This document shows, one piece after another, positions 7,681 to 15,850 of a DNA stretch of 52,249 nt (the stretch's first letter is position 1; the number at the start of each line of letters is the position of its first letter). The notes under the pieces were generated by a model. The model was not told the DNA's origin. It saw nothing but the letters and a program-made list of their open reading frames with translations, and did no database searches. Source of the stretch: an uncultured Oscillospiraceae bacterium (lineage in GTDB: Bacteria > Bacillota > Clostridia > Oscillospirales > Oscillospiraceae); assembly GCA_947630375.1 (NCBI GenBank), contig CANRHH010000016.1:1-52249 (forward strand). Reading direction: 5' to 3'. A program made the translations under genes and the position numbers.

Positions 7681-8378
7681 ACCGTTTCCTCCTTATCCGC
7701 TTGCGCGGCTTTTTCCGCCGCCGCTTTCTTCTTGGCGGAGCGCTTGAGGGCATACTGCATCAGGGCGATCAGCAGCCCTAAGGTGATAAATCCGCCGAAG
7801 GGCAGGGTCAGGATGGAGGCGCCGAAGTCCTCCGGGAAGATCTGGATGCCGGCGCCGGTGCCGTCTAAGGTGAAGCGGAAGCCGTTGGCGATGTCGATCA
7901 GGCCGCCGCCGAAGCGCCCGCTGCCCAGCAGCTCCCGGACCACGCACATGATGATCAGCACGCAGGTGTAGCCCAAGCCCTGAAAGACGCCGTCAAAGAA
8001 GGAAGCGCCCACGCTGTTCTTCTGGCAGAAGGCCTCGGCCCGGCCGATGATGATGCAGTTGACCACGATCAGGGGGATGAACACGCCCAGCGCGTCGCTG
8101 AGGGCGGGTATGTAGGCTTTGAGCAGCAGGTCCACGATGGTGACGAAGCCGGCGATGATGACCACGAAGATGGCCAGCCGGATCTCGTTGGGGATGATCT
8201 TGCGGATGGCGGAGACCACCACATTGCAGCAGGTGAGGATGATGAGCACCGACAGGCCCATGCCCACGCCGTTGAACAGGGTGGTGGTGATGGCCATGGT
8301 GGCGCACATGCCGATCAGCTGCACTAAAACGGGGTTGTTGGTGATCAGGCCCTCTTTAAATTGTTTCTTGATGTTCAT
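7674..8378 (-). CDS. rnfE: Rnf complex integral membrane subunit RnfE
   Basis: 234 residues, six membrane helices, homologous to RnfA and NqrD. It contains the conserved QLIGMCATMAITTTLFNGVGMG region and IPLIVVNCIIIGRAEAF, whose Cys corresponds to the cluster ligand shared with RnfA. A Lys/Ala-rich cytoplasmic tail follows the last helix. It lies 14 bases after rnfG and overlaps rnfA. Confidence 0.95.
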   Translation of the reverse strand: MNIKKQFKEGLITNNPVLVQLIGMCATMAITTTLFNGVGMGLSVLIILTCCNVVVSAIRKIIPNEIRLAIFVVIIAGFVTIVDLLLKAYIPALSDALGVFIPLIVVNCIIIGRAEAFCQKNSVGASFFDGVFQGLGYTCVLIIMCVVRELLGSGRFGGGLIDIANGFRFTLDGTGAGIQIFPEDFGASILTLPFGGFITLGLLIALMQYALKRSAKKKAAAEKAAQADKEETVC

Positions 8379-8392
8379 TCAGCCTATCCTCC

Positions 8393-8935
8393 TTAACCCA
8401 GGGATTCCACCGCGCGGATGGCCGTGCCGGTGGCGGCGGCCACGGAGCGGGACGTGATCGTGGCGCCGGCCAGCGCGTCGATCGTGCCGCCCATCTTGGT
8501 GATGGCCACGTTCTCATCCGCGCCTACGAACTGGGCCCGCCAGTTGACGCCCTTTTCGGAGCTGCTGGCGGCGTTGGCGCCCAGGCCGGAGGTCTCGGAA
8601 TGCTTGATGATGGAGATGCCGGTGCACTTATAGTCGTTGTCCACGCCCACAGCCATGGTGATGCTGCCCTGGGCGCCGGAGAAGGTGGTGGTGACCACAT
8701 AGCCTGCGCCGTTGGTGCAGCGGTTGATCAGATCCACCGTGGGGAAGGCCGCCTGATCGAAGGAGACCTCCTCATAGCCGTCGGAGGCCAGCACCGCCTG
8801 GTAGGCCCGCTCGGTCTTGATGCGGTTCTGCTCATCGATGCGCTGGTAGGTGACCTCGTTGACCACGCCTAAAATGCCGGCGGTGATGGCGCAGACCAGG
8901 AACAAAATCAGGGTCAGCTTCAGAATCTTGTTCAT
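8393..8935 (-). CDS. rnfG: Rnf complex subunit RnfG (covalent FMN)
   Basis: 180 residues: one N-terminal membrane helix (about 5-25) and an extracytoplasmic FMN-binding domain. The segment LAGATITSRS near residue 158 is the flavinylation motif, in which the second Thr carries FMN by a phosphoester bond. The gene overlaps rnfD by four bases. Its product relays electrons on the outer face of the membrane. Confidence 0.95.
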   Translation of the reverse strand: MNKILKLTLILFLVCAITAGILGVVNEVTYQRIDEQNRIKTERAYQAVLASDGYEEVSFDQAAFPTVDLINRCTNGAGYVVTTTFSGAQGSITMAVGVDNDYKCTGISIIKHSETSGLGANAASSSEKGVNWRAQFVGADENVAITKMGGTIDALAGATITSRSVAAATGTAIRAVESLG

Positions 8936-9960
8936 TTCGCCGCCTCCTTTGCCGCTTTCTTCTCCGCCTTCATGGCCTCGATATCCTCCTTGGAGATGCC
9001 GAACTGGTACCGGTGGAAAGCTTTATCGATGGCCCAGGAGCAGAGGTTCATGATCAGGATGGCGTAGGTGGTGCCCTCGGGGAAGCCGCCGAAATAGCGG
9101 ATCAGCACCGTCAGGGCGCCGCAGCCCACGCCGAATAGCAGCTGGCCGTTGAGGGTGACCGGGCTGGTGGCGTAGTCGGTGGCCATGAAGACGGCCCCCA
9201 TGACCAGGCCGCCGGCGAGCACGTTGTACACCGCCCACTCCACATGGCCGAAGCCCTGGCCGCCGAAGATCAGCGTCAGCACCGCCACCGTGCCGATGAA
9301 GGCGGTGGGGATGCGCCAGGAGATGACCTTGCGGATCAGCAGATAGGCAAAGCCCACAAGCAGGGCCAGGGTGCTGATCTCGCCGATGCAGCCGGGGATG
9401 GTCCCTAAGAACATGGACTTCATATTGATATAGGCGGGCAGAGCCCCCTCGTCATACAGGAAGCCCAGAGGGGTGGCGGAAGTGACCCCGTCGATCCCGG
9501 CCAGGGAGCCGGGGACGGCGTACTGGCCCATGAGCAGCGCGTAGGAGGCCAGCAGGAAGGCCCGGGCCGCCAGGGCCGGGTTCAGGAAGTTCTTGCCGAT
9601 GCCGCCGTAGAGCTGCTTGACCACCACGATGGCGAAGAAGGTGCCGATGACGGGCAGCCACAGGGGCGCCGTGGGGGGCAGGGTCATGGCCAGGAGCATG
9701 CCGGTGACGCAGGCGGACAGATCGTGGATGCTGGAGGGCTTCTTCAGCAGCTTCCGGTATCCCCACTCGAAGAACACCGCGGAGGCCATAGACACGGCCA
9801 CCAGCGCCAGCGGATAGAAGCCGAACTGCCACACGGCCACCGCCAGAGCGGGCAGCAGGGCGATCATCACATCCAGCATGATGCGGCGGGTATCGGTCTT
9901 GGTACGGACCTGAGGCTGATACGCTACATCCAGCACGATCCTCTCTTTATTCTCGCTCAT
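8932..9960 (-). CDS. rnfD: Rnf complex subunit RnfD (covalent FMN)
   Basis: 342 residues, about nine membrane helices, homologous to NqrB. The segment DGVTSATPLGFL around residue 160 fits the SxTP flavinylation site. A positively charged Lys/Ala tail ends the protein. Starts in an ATGA overlap with rnfC and ends in an ATGA overlap with rnfG, so stoichiometric translation is likely. Confidence 0.95.
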   Translation of the reverse strand: MSENKERIVLDVAYQPQVRTKTDTRRIMLDVMIALLPALAVAVWQFGFYPLALVAVSMASAVFFEWGYRKLLKKPSSIHDLSACVTGMLLAMTLPPTAPLWLPVIGTFFAIVVVKQLYGGIGKNFLNPALAARAFLLASYALLMGQYAVPGSLAGIDGVTSATPLGFLYDEGALPAYINMKSMFLGTIPGCIGEISTLALLVGFAYLLIRKVISWRIPTAFIGTVAVLTLIFGGQGFGHVEWAVYNVLAGGLVMGAVFMATDYATSPVTLNGQLLFGVGCGALTVLIRYFGGFPEGTTYAILIMNLCSWAIDKAFHRYQFGISKEDIEAMKAEKKAAKEAAK

Positions 9961-11318
9961 ACCTTCACCTCCTTGGCCGCCTGGGCCTCGGCCTTGGCCT
10001 TCTCGGCAAAGGCCCGGGCCTGGAACATGAGCTTGGCGGTCTTAAATGCGTGGGTCAGAGGCATCCGGGCGGGACAGTTGAAGGAGCAGCTGCCGCACTC
10101 GAAGCAGTCCTGAATGTGGTACTTCTCCATGTTGTCAAAATCGCCCTTGCTGTAGTACATGTACATGAAGACCGGCTCTAAGTTCATGGGGCAGACGGTG
10201 ATGCACTTGCCGCAGCGGATGCAGTTGGGGTGCTCCACATGCCGGTCCTCCTCCTCGGTGAAGAAGAGGACGCCGGAGGTGCCCTTGATGTTGGGCGCGT
10301 CAAAGCTGGTGGCGCAGATGCCCATCATGGGGCCGCCCAGCACGATCTTCCGGGGCGTCTTCACAAAGCCGCCGCACTGCTCGGCCAGATAGCCGAAGGG
10401 GGTGCCCACCCGGGTCAGGCCGTTGACCGGGGCCTTGATGGCGCTGCCGCCCACGGTGACGATCCGGTCGATCACCGGCCGGCCCTCGTAGCAGGCCTGG
10501 TAGACGGCATAGCAGGTCCGGGTGCTGACCACGTTGCAGCCCACGCCGGAGGGCAGTCCGCCGGGCTTGACCTCCCGGCCGGTGACGGCCTTGACCTGCA
10601 TCTTCTCGGCGCCCTGGGGGTACTTGACCTCCTCGGGGACGATCTCGATGCCGTACTTCTCCGGATGCAGGGAGTTGAGCAGGTCGATGGCGTCCTGCTT
10701 GTTCTTCTCGATGCCGTAATAGGCTTTTTCCACGCAGCTGGCGATGCGCACCAGCTGGATGCCCTTGAGCAGCTGCTCCGGGTAGTTGAGCATGGTCAGG
10801 TGGTCGCCGTTCAGGTAGGGCTCGCACTCGGCGCCGTTGATGATCAGCTTATCCACCTTGCCGATGCCGCCGCGGATCTTGAAGGCCGTGGGGAACATGG
10901 CGCCGCCCATACCGACCACGCCCGCCTCACGGATCCGGTCCAGAATGGCGTCCGGGTCCACCAGCTGTTCCCGGGTCAGCGGGGGCATATCCTCGCAGGG
11001 GGTATCCTGGTAGTCGTTTTCAATGACCACCGACAGGATCATATCCCCCAAGGGATGGGGCCGGGGTTCCACCGCCACCACCTTGCCGGACACGGAAGCG
11101 TGCACCGGCGCGGAGACGGGGGCGGGGTTTTCTCCGATCTTCTGACCCATTTTCACATAGTCCCCTACCTGCACCAGAGGCTTACAGGGGGCGCCTATAT
11201 GCTGGGCCATGGGGATCACAACCTGAGGCGGCGGAGCGATCACCGTGATGGGGACCTGGGGCGCCTTCATGTAGTTGGGATGCACGCCGCCTTTAAACGT
11301 ATGGGGCATAAGCTTCAC
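9957..11318 (-). CDS. rnfC: Rnf complex subunit RnfC (NADH/flavin side)
   Basis: 453 residues. It opens with the RnfC barrel-sandwich region (from TFKGGVHP), has a Rossmann-like flavin/NADH domain homologous to NuoF with GVVGMGGAMFPTAFK, a SLBB-type section, and two ferredoxin motifs near the C-terminus, CIRCGKCITVCP and CFECGSCSFNCP. RnfC receives electrons and reduces NAD+ on the cytoplasmic side. It is the first gene of the operon, and the order rnfCDGEAB is the clostridial one. A long AT-rich leader precedes it. Confidence 0.96.
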   Translation of the reverse strand: MKLMPHTFKGGVHPNYMKAPQVPITVIAPPPQVVIPMAQHIGAPCKPLVQVGDYVKMGQKIGENPAPVSAPVHASVSGKVVAVEPRPHPLGDMILSVVIENDYQDTPCEDMPPLTREQLVDPDAILDRIREAGVVGMGGAMFPTAFKIRGGIGKVDKLIINGAECEPYLNGDHLTMLNYPEQLLKGIQLVRIASCVEKAYYGIEKNKQDAIDLLNSLHPEKYGIEIVPEEVKYPQGAEKMQVKAVTGREVKPGGLPSGVGCNVVSTRTCYAVYQACYEGRPVIDRIVTVGGSAIKAPVNGLTRVGTPFGYLAEQCGGFVKTPRKIVLGGPMMGICATSFDAPNIKGTSGVLFFTEEEDRHVEHPNCIRCGKCITVCPMNLEPVFMYMYYSKGDFDNMEKYHIQDCFECGSCSFNCPARMPLTHAFKTAKLMFQARAFAEKAKAEAQAAKEVKV

Positions 11319-11412
11319 CTCGATCTAATCTTCTCGACTTCTTTTTCCGGCAAAAAAGGCCCTCCGCGCCGGCTGTACGCGGGCAGCCCTTCTGCCGGGA
11401 TTATATGAATGA

Positions 11413-11442
11413 ATTGTAACACATTATGTAATACCTTGTCCA
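11413..11442 (-). promoter_or_regulatory. Candidate promoter of the rnf operon
   Basis: TGGACA (11437-11442), an 18-bp spacer and TACAAT (11413-11418) on the minus strand, about 95 bases before rnfC. Two TTGACA hexamers lie further upstream, so a second promoter is possible. The 11319-11585 stretch holds no gene. Confidence 0.5.
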
Positions 11443-11585
11443 GCAGATTTGACAAAAAATTGTAGTAGTTTCACGATAACTTCTTAACATTCCTGTCAAC
11501 GATTTGTCAAATATGCTGTATTCTTCCCCCATACCCAAAAACCGGCTGTGATAAAAAATTCACGTTTCTCCCGGCAGGAAAAGAG

Positions 11586-11627
11586 GAAAAAATACCCCCT
11601 GCTCCGGGCGCGCCCGGAGCAGGGGGA
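11586..11627 (-). terminator. Terminator of the glycosyltransferase gene
   Basis: A near-perfect stem of 15 bp, CCCCTGCTCCGGGCG with its complement, is followed on the minus strand by TATTTTTTCC, just past the stop. Confidence 0.85.
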
Positions 11628-11634
11628 GATCTGT

Positions 11635-13176
11635 CTATAAGAGCAGGTACAGGCTGAACAGCAGCGCCAGCAGGAAGAACAGGCCGATCCCGCCAAGGAG
11701 AAGGACCTTGGCGGCCCGGCGGACCGCGCCTCCCCCTCCCGGGCCCGGCCCGGGCGTTTGCAGCCACAGGCCCGCGCCGACGCAGGGGAACAGGATCCCC
11801 AGCGGGATATACCGGTAATTCATCGTGCACAGGAAAGGCTCGTCGAAGCAGAACTTCAGGTAAGCCAGGAGCATCGCGCCGTAGGAGACGGCCAGAAACA
11901 GCTTCATCACCGGGGAAAGCGTGCCTTTTCTGCACAGGCTCCAGAGAAAGGCGGCGTTCATCACCAGCGCCAGAACCAGGCTCACCAGCAGCAGGGCCAG
12001 CCCGATCCGCCAGAAGTTGTCCACGTCCGTCGCGCTGATCTCGTCAAAGAGGCCGGAGCGGAGGGTCTGGATCCAGATGTTGGTCTCCAGCGCCGGGTCC
12101 CCCCGGGAGAACGGATAGAGGATCTGGGACAGGGAGGGCAGCCCCAGCCGGGAGAACAGGCTGACCTCGCCGATCCGCCCGGGGTCGGTGGCCGCCACCT
12201 CCTGGATGTAGAGCAGGGGCATGTTGAACTTCAGCAGGTTCCGGATGGGCCAGAACAGGCCCAGCGGGGCGCACACGGCCAAAAACGCGGCAAACTGGCC
12301 GGCGTATTTTTTCCAGACCTGCCGGTTCTGCCAGAGCCCGCAGAGGAAGACCGCGCCGATGCCGAACGCGGCGGTGGCCGCGTTGAGCTTGGCGAACATG
12401 CCGAGGCCCAGGGCCAGGGCGATGGTCAGGATGTTGCGCATGGTGGGCTCTTTCCACCAGCGGACGGTGTACAGCATGGCCAGGGCCATCATGCAGGCCG
12501 TCATACTGTCGTTGTTCAGCGTCCCCGCCGTGATGGTGAAAAAGGGGTGCACCGACAGCAGCGCCGTGACAAAAAGCAGGCCGTTGCCCCGGACGGAGAG
12601 CTCTTTCATGATCCGGTACAGGGTCAGCACCGTCAGGTTGGCAAACAGCAGCGTCAGCACCTGGAGGCTCTCATAGCACTGGAGCTGCTCCAGCCCCGCC
12701 GCCCGGGCCAGGGCCAGCAGCAGCGCGGCCAGGATATGGAAGCCGGGGGGATTGCTGAAGCTCCAGAGCTGCCGGGGGTCAAAATCCGGCAGATGGCCGT
12801 TTTTGAACAGGTATTCGATATAGCCAAAGTGTCCGTCGTACTCGCCGGGCACGTCGAACCCGGCGAAGCTGCCCAGGTCGTGCAGAGAGTATTCGTAAGG
12901 GAGGTCCAGGATATAGGCCGCGCGCAGCAGAAAGCCGCCGACAAGCACCAGGCCCAGCAGGGTCCGGCTGTCCCATCTCCGCCGCCAAAGCACCAGCAGG
13001 GCCAGGCAGCCGTAAGAGGCCCCCAGCAGTATGGCGAACCAGAATTTATGCGCCAGGATCAGGTCAGAGAGAGGCCGGCACGCGTTTACCGCCCAAGCCC
13101 CCGCTGATACGAGCAGCGCGGCGCGCCAGGTGACCGGGTCCAGCTCCTCCCGGGCCGTTGAAAGGATCTCTTTCAT
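11635..13176 (-). CDS. Multi-pass membrane glycosyltransferase, GT-C/ArnT-like
   Basis: 513 residues from MKEILSTAREE; the open frame upstream runs through the leader hairpin and is not protein-like. About ten to twelve hydrophobic helices. The first external loop carries acidic residues (around HDLGSFAGFD and GEYDGHFGY), the place of the catalytic Asp in GT-C enzymes, and TLNNDSMTACMMALAM resembles the conserved NND region of the dolichyl-phosphate-mannose transferase clan. Such proteins move a sugar from a polyprenyl-phosphate donor to a target outside the cell. Donor and acceptor cannot be read from the sequence. The gene stands alone, with its own promoter and terminator. Confidence 0.65.
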   Translation of the reverse strand: MKEILSTAREELDPVTWRAALLVSAGAWAVNACRPLSDLILAHKFWFAILLGASYGCLALLVLWRRRWDSRTLLGLVLVGGFLLRAAYILDLPYEYSLHDLGSFAGFDVPGEYDGHFGYIEYLFKNGHLPDFDPRQLWSFSNPPGFHILAALLLALARAAGLEQLQCYESLQVLTLLFANLTVLTLYRIMKELSVRGNGLLFVTALLSVHPFFTITAGTLNNDSMTACMMALAMLYTVRWWKEPTMRNILTIALALGLGMFAKLNAATAAFGIGAVFLCGLWQNRQVWKKYAGQFAAFLAVCAPLGLFWPIRNLLKFNMPLLYIQEVAATDPGRIGEVSLFSRLGLPSLSQILYPFSRGDPALETNIWIQTLRSGLFDEISATDVDNFWRIGLALLLVSLVLALVMNAAFLWSLCRKGTLSPVMKLFLAVSYGAMLLAYLKFCFDEPFLCTMNYRYIPLGILFPCVGAGLWLQTPGPGPGGGGAVRRAAKVLLLGGIGLFFLLALLFSLYLLL

Positions 13177-13195
13177 AGTCCACGCCTTCTGTTTC

Positions 13196-13237
13196 AAAAT
13201 AAAAAGTCCGGCCCGGCGGGTCTTCAGGCCCGGCCGG
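13196..13237 (-). promoter_or_regulatory. Terminator-like hairpin in the glycosyltransferase leader
   Basis: On the minus strand CCGGCC pairs with GGCCGG, with an inner GGG/CCC, followed by ACTTTTTATTTT. It lies between the gene's promoter and its start codon, so it could act as an attenuator. Confidence 0.45.
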
Positions 13238-13270
13238 CGGCAAGCTCTCTTTTGGTTCCTTGCCCTTCCT

Positions 13271-13300
13271 TTTATACCATATTCTCTCCCGCCTTGTCCA
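13271..13300 (-). promoter_or_regulatory. Candidate promoter of the glycosyltransferase gene
   Basis: TGGACA (13295-13300), an 18-bp spacer and TATAAA (13271-13276) on the minus strand. Confidence 0.5.
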
Positions 13301-13355
13301 GTAAATTTGCAAAGCCGCGCCGCCGCTTCACAGAGCCAATAGGCCGTCCGCCGTC

Positions 13356-13384
13356 TTGCCAAAATCCGGCGGCGGGATTATAAT
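13356..13384 (+). promoter_or_regulatory. Promoter of the macro-domain gene
   Basis: TTGCCA (13356-13361), a 17-bp spacer and TATAAT (13379-13384), 37 bases before the start codon. ATCATAA at 13383-13389 overlaps the -10 box and repeats part of the inverted repeat found before the VWA gene. Confidence 0.65.
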
Positions 13385-13421
13385 CATAAAAAAGACTTTT
13401 TTGTTTAAGGGGGTTTCCGTC

Positions 13422-14432
13422 ATGCCGCTGCGAATGGTCCGGGAAGATCTGACCCGCCTGCAGGCGGATGCGCTCGTCAACGCCACCGATCCTGCCTACA
13501 GCGGCAGCGGCGGGGTGGACGCGGCGCTGCACCGGGCGGCCGGCCCCGGTCTGGACCGGGCCTGCGCCCGTCTGGACCCCTGCCCGCCCGGGGAAGTCCG
13601 GCTGACCCGGGGCTATGCGCTCCCCTGCCGCTATGTGATCCACACGGTGGGGCCCCGCTGGCAGGGCGGCGGGCAGGGAGAGGAGGCGCTTCTCCGCGCC
13701 TGTTACCGCCGCTCGCTGGAGCTGGCCCGGGCCAAGGGCTGCCGGAGCGTAGCCTTTCCGCTGATCGCCGCGGACGCCTTTGGCTATCCCAAGGCCCTGG
13801 CCCTGCGCACCGCCATCGACGAGATCAGCCGTTTTCTGCTGGAAAACGAGATGGAGGTCACGCTGGCTGTCTTTGGGGATGACACCACGGCCTTGGGCCG
13901 GAAGCTCTTTGGGGACGTGGCCGAGTTTATCGACCAGCACTATGTGGACCGGCACCGGCTCACCCGGAGCCAGATGTTCCGGGAGGACACGGTGGGGAAC
14001 GCGATCCGCCGGCCGATGGCGCCTCCGCCGGTGGGCGCGCCGGCGCCGGCGGCCGCGGCGGTCCCCTCTCTGGAGAGTATGCTCCGGCAGCTGGACGAGA
14101 GCTTTTCCCAGATGCTCCTGCGCAAGATCGACGAGCGGGGCATGACCGACGCCCAGTGCTACAAAAAGGCCAACATCGACCGGAAGCTCTTTTCCAAGAT
14201 CCGCAAGGACGTCCACTACCGGCCCAGCAAGTCCACCGCCCTGGCCTTTGCCGTGGCCCTGGAGCTGGACTTAGAGGAGACCCGGGAGCTGCTGGGCAAG
14301 GCGGGCTTTGCCCTCTCCCGCAGCAGCATTTTTGACGTGATCTTAGAGTATTTCATCCGCTGTGGGAATTACAACATCTATGAGATCAACGAGGCCCTGT
14401 TCCTCTACGATCAGAGCCTGCTGGGCGGATAA
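13422..14432 (+). CDS. Macro-domain protein with C-terminal HTH-like module
   Basis: 336 residues; the start has TAAGGGGG upstream and an open frame 22 codons longer runs through the promoter. Residues 1-165 form a macro domain: DALVNATDP (16-24), the glycine loop SGSGGVDAALHRAAGPGL (27-44) and IHTVGPRW. These bind ADP-ribose or related ligands. A Pro/Ala linker (about 197-215) leads to a helical domain (216-336) with an XRE-like helix-turn-helix pattern (TDAQCYKKANIDRKLFSKIR) and a highly patterned end (NYNIYEINEALFLYDQ). The second module might bind DNA or a partner. The TerY-like gene follows 99 bases on. Function of the pair is unknown; a stress or defence role is a guess. Confidence 0.85.
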   Translation: MPLRMVREDLTRLQADALVNATDPAYSGSGGVDAALHRAAGPGLDRACARLDPCPPGEVRLTRGYALPCRYVIHTVGPRWQGGGQGEEALLRACYRRSLELARAKGCRSVAFPLIAADAFGYPKALALRTAIDEISRFLLENEMEVTLAVFGDDTTALGRKLFGDVAEFIDQHYVDRHRLTRSQMFREDTVGNAIRRPMAPPPVGAPAPAAAAVPSLESMLRQLDESFSQMLLRKIDERGMTDAQCYKKANIDRKLFSKIRKDVHYRPSKSTALAFAVALELDLEETRELLGKAGFALSRSSIFDVILEYFIRCGNYNIYEINEALFLYDQSLLGG

Positions 14433-14471
14433 AAAATGTCGCCCTGCGGGCGACCAAACGGCCCCTCCCGG

Positions 14472-14516
14472 GTGTTATGATACAGGCACAAGGCAGGAAA
14501 AAGCCGATCATAACAC
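14472..14516. promoter_or_regulatory. Perfect 10-bp inverted repeat before the VWA gene
   Basis: GTGTTATGAT (14472-14481) and ATCATAACAC (14507-14516) face each other across 25 bases, directly before the ribosome binding site at 14519-14525. It could be an operator or an mRNA hairpin that masks the leader. A shorter hairpin, GTCGCC-CTGCG-GGCGAC, lies at 14439-14455. Confidence 0.55.
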
Positions 14517-14531
14517 ACAGGAGGGTTTTTT

Positions 14532-15185
14532 ATGAAAAAGGGATGCACCGAACTCGTATTTATTCTGGACCGGAGCGGCTCCATGGCCGGCCTGGAGGAG
14601 GACACCGTAGGCGGTTTCAACGCCATGCTGGCCAAGCAGAAGAAGCAGGAGGGGGAGGCCTGGGTCACCACCATCCTGTTCGACCAGGAGAGCCAGACCA
14701 TCCACGACCGGCTGCCGCTGGACCGGGTGCCGCCGCTGACCCCGGAGGATTACTCCGTCCGGGGCTGCACTGCCCTGATGGACGCCATCGGCCAGGCCAT
14801 CCGCCACATCGTCCACATCCACCGCTACGCCCGCCCGGAGGACGTGCCGGAAAAGACGCTCTTCGTCATCACCACCGACGGCATGGAGAATGCCAGCCGC
14901 CGCTTTGACAGCGAGACGGTAAAGGCCATGATCCGCCACGAGCAGGAGAAGTACGGCTGGGAGTTTCTGTTCCTGGCCGCCAACATCGACGCGGTGCACA
15001 CCGCCGCCCGGGTGGGCATCTCTGCCGACCGGGCTGTGAATTACCACGCCGACGCCATCGGCACGAAGAACGTGTATGAGGCCGTGTCCGTGGCGGTGGG
15101 GAGCGTCCGGGCCCAGGCGCCTTTAGGCGCCGCGTGGCGGAAGGATCTCGATCAGGATTACCAGAACCGGAAAAAGGACCGTTGA
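14532..15185 (+). CDS. TerY-like von Willebrand factor A protein
   Basis: 217 residues, a lone cytoplasmic VWA domain. The metal-ion adhesion site is complete: DRSGSM at 13-18, a Thr in RGCTALMDAIG and an Asp in TTDGMENAS. No signal peptide or membrane helix. The family resembles TerY of tellurite-resistance loci, where VWA proteins scaffold phosphorylation or stress complexes. Here the partner is the macro-HTH protein upstream and no TerD, kinase or phosphatase is in view. The start follows AGGAGGG. The gene ends in a strong palindromic terminator. A last stretch (about 190-217) is polar and may be a partner-binding tail. Confidence 0.85.
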   Translation: MKKGCTELVFILDRSGSMAGLEEDTVGGFNAMLAKQKKQEGEAWVTTILFDQESQTIHDRLPLDRVPPLTPEDYSVRGCTALMDAIGQAIRHIVHIHRYARPEDVPEKTLFVITTDGMENASRRFDSETVKAMIRHEQEKYGWEFLFLAANIDAVHTAARVGISADRAVNYHADAIGTKNVYEAVSVAVGSVRAQAPLGAAWRKDLDQDYQNRKKDR

Positions 15186-15199
15186 TCCGATCCAACCAA

Positions 15200-15240
15200 A
15201 AAGGGGCTGTAGCAAAATGCGTTTTTGCTACAGCCCCTTC
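15200..15240 (+). terminator. Palindromic terminator, copy 2 of the GGGGCTGTAGC family
   Basis: AAGGGGCTGTAGCAAAA (15201-15217) pairs perfectly with its complement across a 4-5 base loop, 15 bases past the VWA stop. Confidence 0.8.
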
Positions 15241-15346
15241 TTAATCTGTAAAAATGTTGCTCTTGAAGATAAACGAAAGGTTAGCTGCATAAAAAAGTGA
15301 TGCACTCTCATAGCCTCTGCACAATAAGATTTATGCCCTTAGTGCT

Positions 15347-15552
15347 ATGTAAAGTAGCGCGTGCCGCCGCGTCGGAAGAAGCTCGCGGCGCTCCGTTTCC
15401 GCCTGCGGCGAAAACTGCGCTCTGCTCCCTCCTCCCTCCTTTCCCCAGAAAAGCCTCCGGCTTTCCCGGGGCCCCATTAGCCAGGATGCGAAAGGAAAGA
15501 AGGAAATCGCAAATCATGCTCCTACAGGAAATGTAAAGTAGCGCGTGCCGCC
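15347..15552. repeat. 22-bp direct repeat pair
   Basis: The 22 bases starting ATGTAAAGTAGCGCGTGCCG occur at 15347-15368 and again, identical, at 15531-15552, 184 bp apart. Weaker likeness extends about 15 bases upstream of each (ATGCCCTTA versus ATGCTCCTA). Confidence 0.8.
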
Positions 15553-15633
15553 ATTGGAAAGATTTCCTCCCAAAGGTGCATCGGGGTTTTCCCAAGGGGT
15601 CCGGGGATGCTGCCCCGGGGCCCTTTCTTTAGG

Positions 15634-15669
15634 GTACCCTTTCTTTGCGGCAAGGCAAAGAAAGGGTAC
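15634..15669. repeat. Perfect 15-bp hairpin
   Basis: GTACCCTTTCTTTGC (15634-15648) and its exact complement (15655-15669) flank a 6-base loop. No gene end is near, so it is more likely a repeat element than a terminator. Confidence 0.7.
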
Positions 15670-15850
15670 AAAATCACCAAGAGACCAAACTGATTTTCCG
15701 ATGGTTCTTAAAATAGAAATTCCGCCAACAACCCCTCTGCCTCGCTGCTGCTCGGCACCTCCCCTTACTCAGGGGAGGTATGAGGGTGCGGAACTTATTT
15801 ACATGATCTTCCAATTCCTTCGGAAAAGATTTTGACTTTCTTTAATATAC

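Larger units (their letters stand above)
15241..15850. other. Gene-free repeat mosaic
   Basis: Six hundred bases with no convincing gene: the open frames have poor composition and no ribosome binding sites. It holds a 22-bp direct repeat, a 15-bp perfect hairpin (15634-15669), and a 9-bp hairpin ACCTCCCCT/AGGGGAGGT (15757-15779). It is flanked on both sides by copies of the same terminator palindrome. It looks like an accumulation of intergenic repeat elements or decayed mobile DNA. Confidence 0.6.

Noticed and set aside
11443-11520. TTGACA/TTGTCAA repeats upstream of rnfC as a Rex or other operator
   Set aside because: The spacing and core do not fit the Rex consensus, and AT-rich leaders easily give such matches.
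15297-15835. Two small plus-strand open frames in the repeat mosaic
   Set aside because: No ribosome binding site, poor composition, and both cross direct repeats and hairpins.
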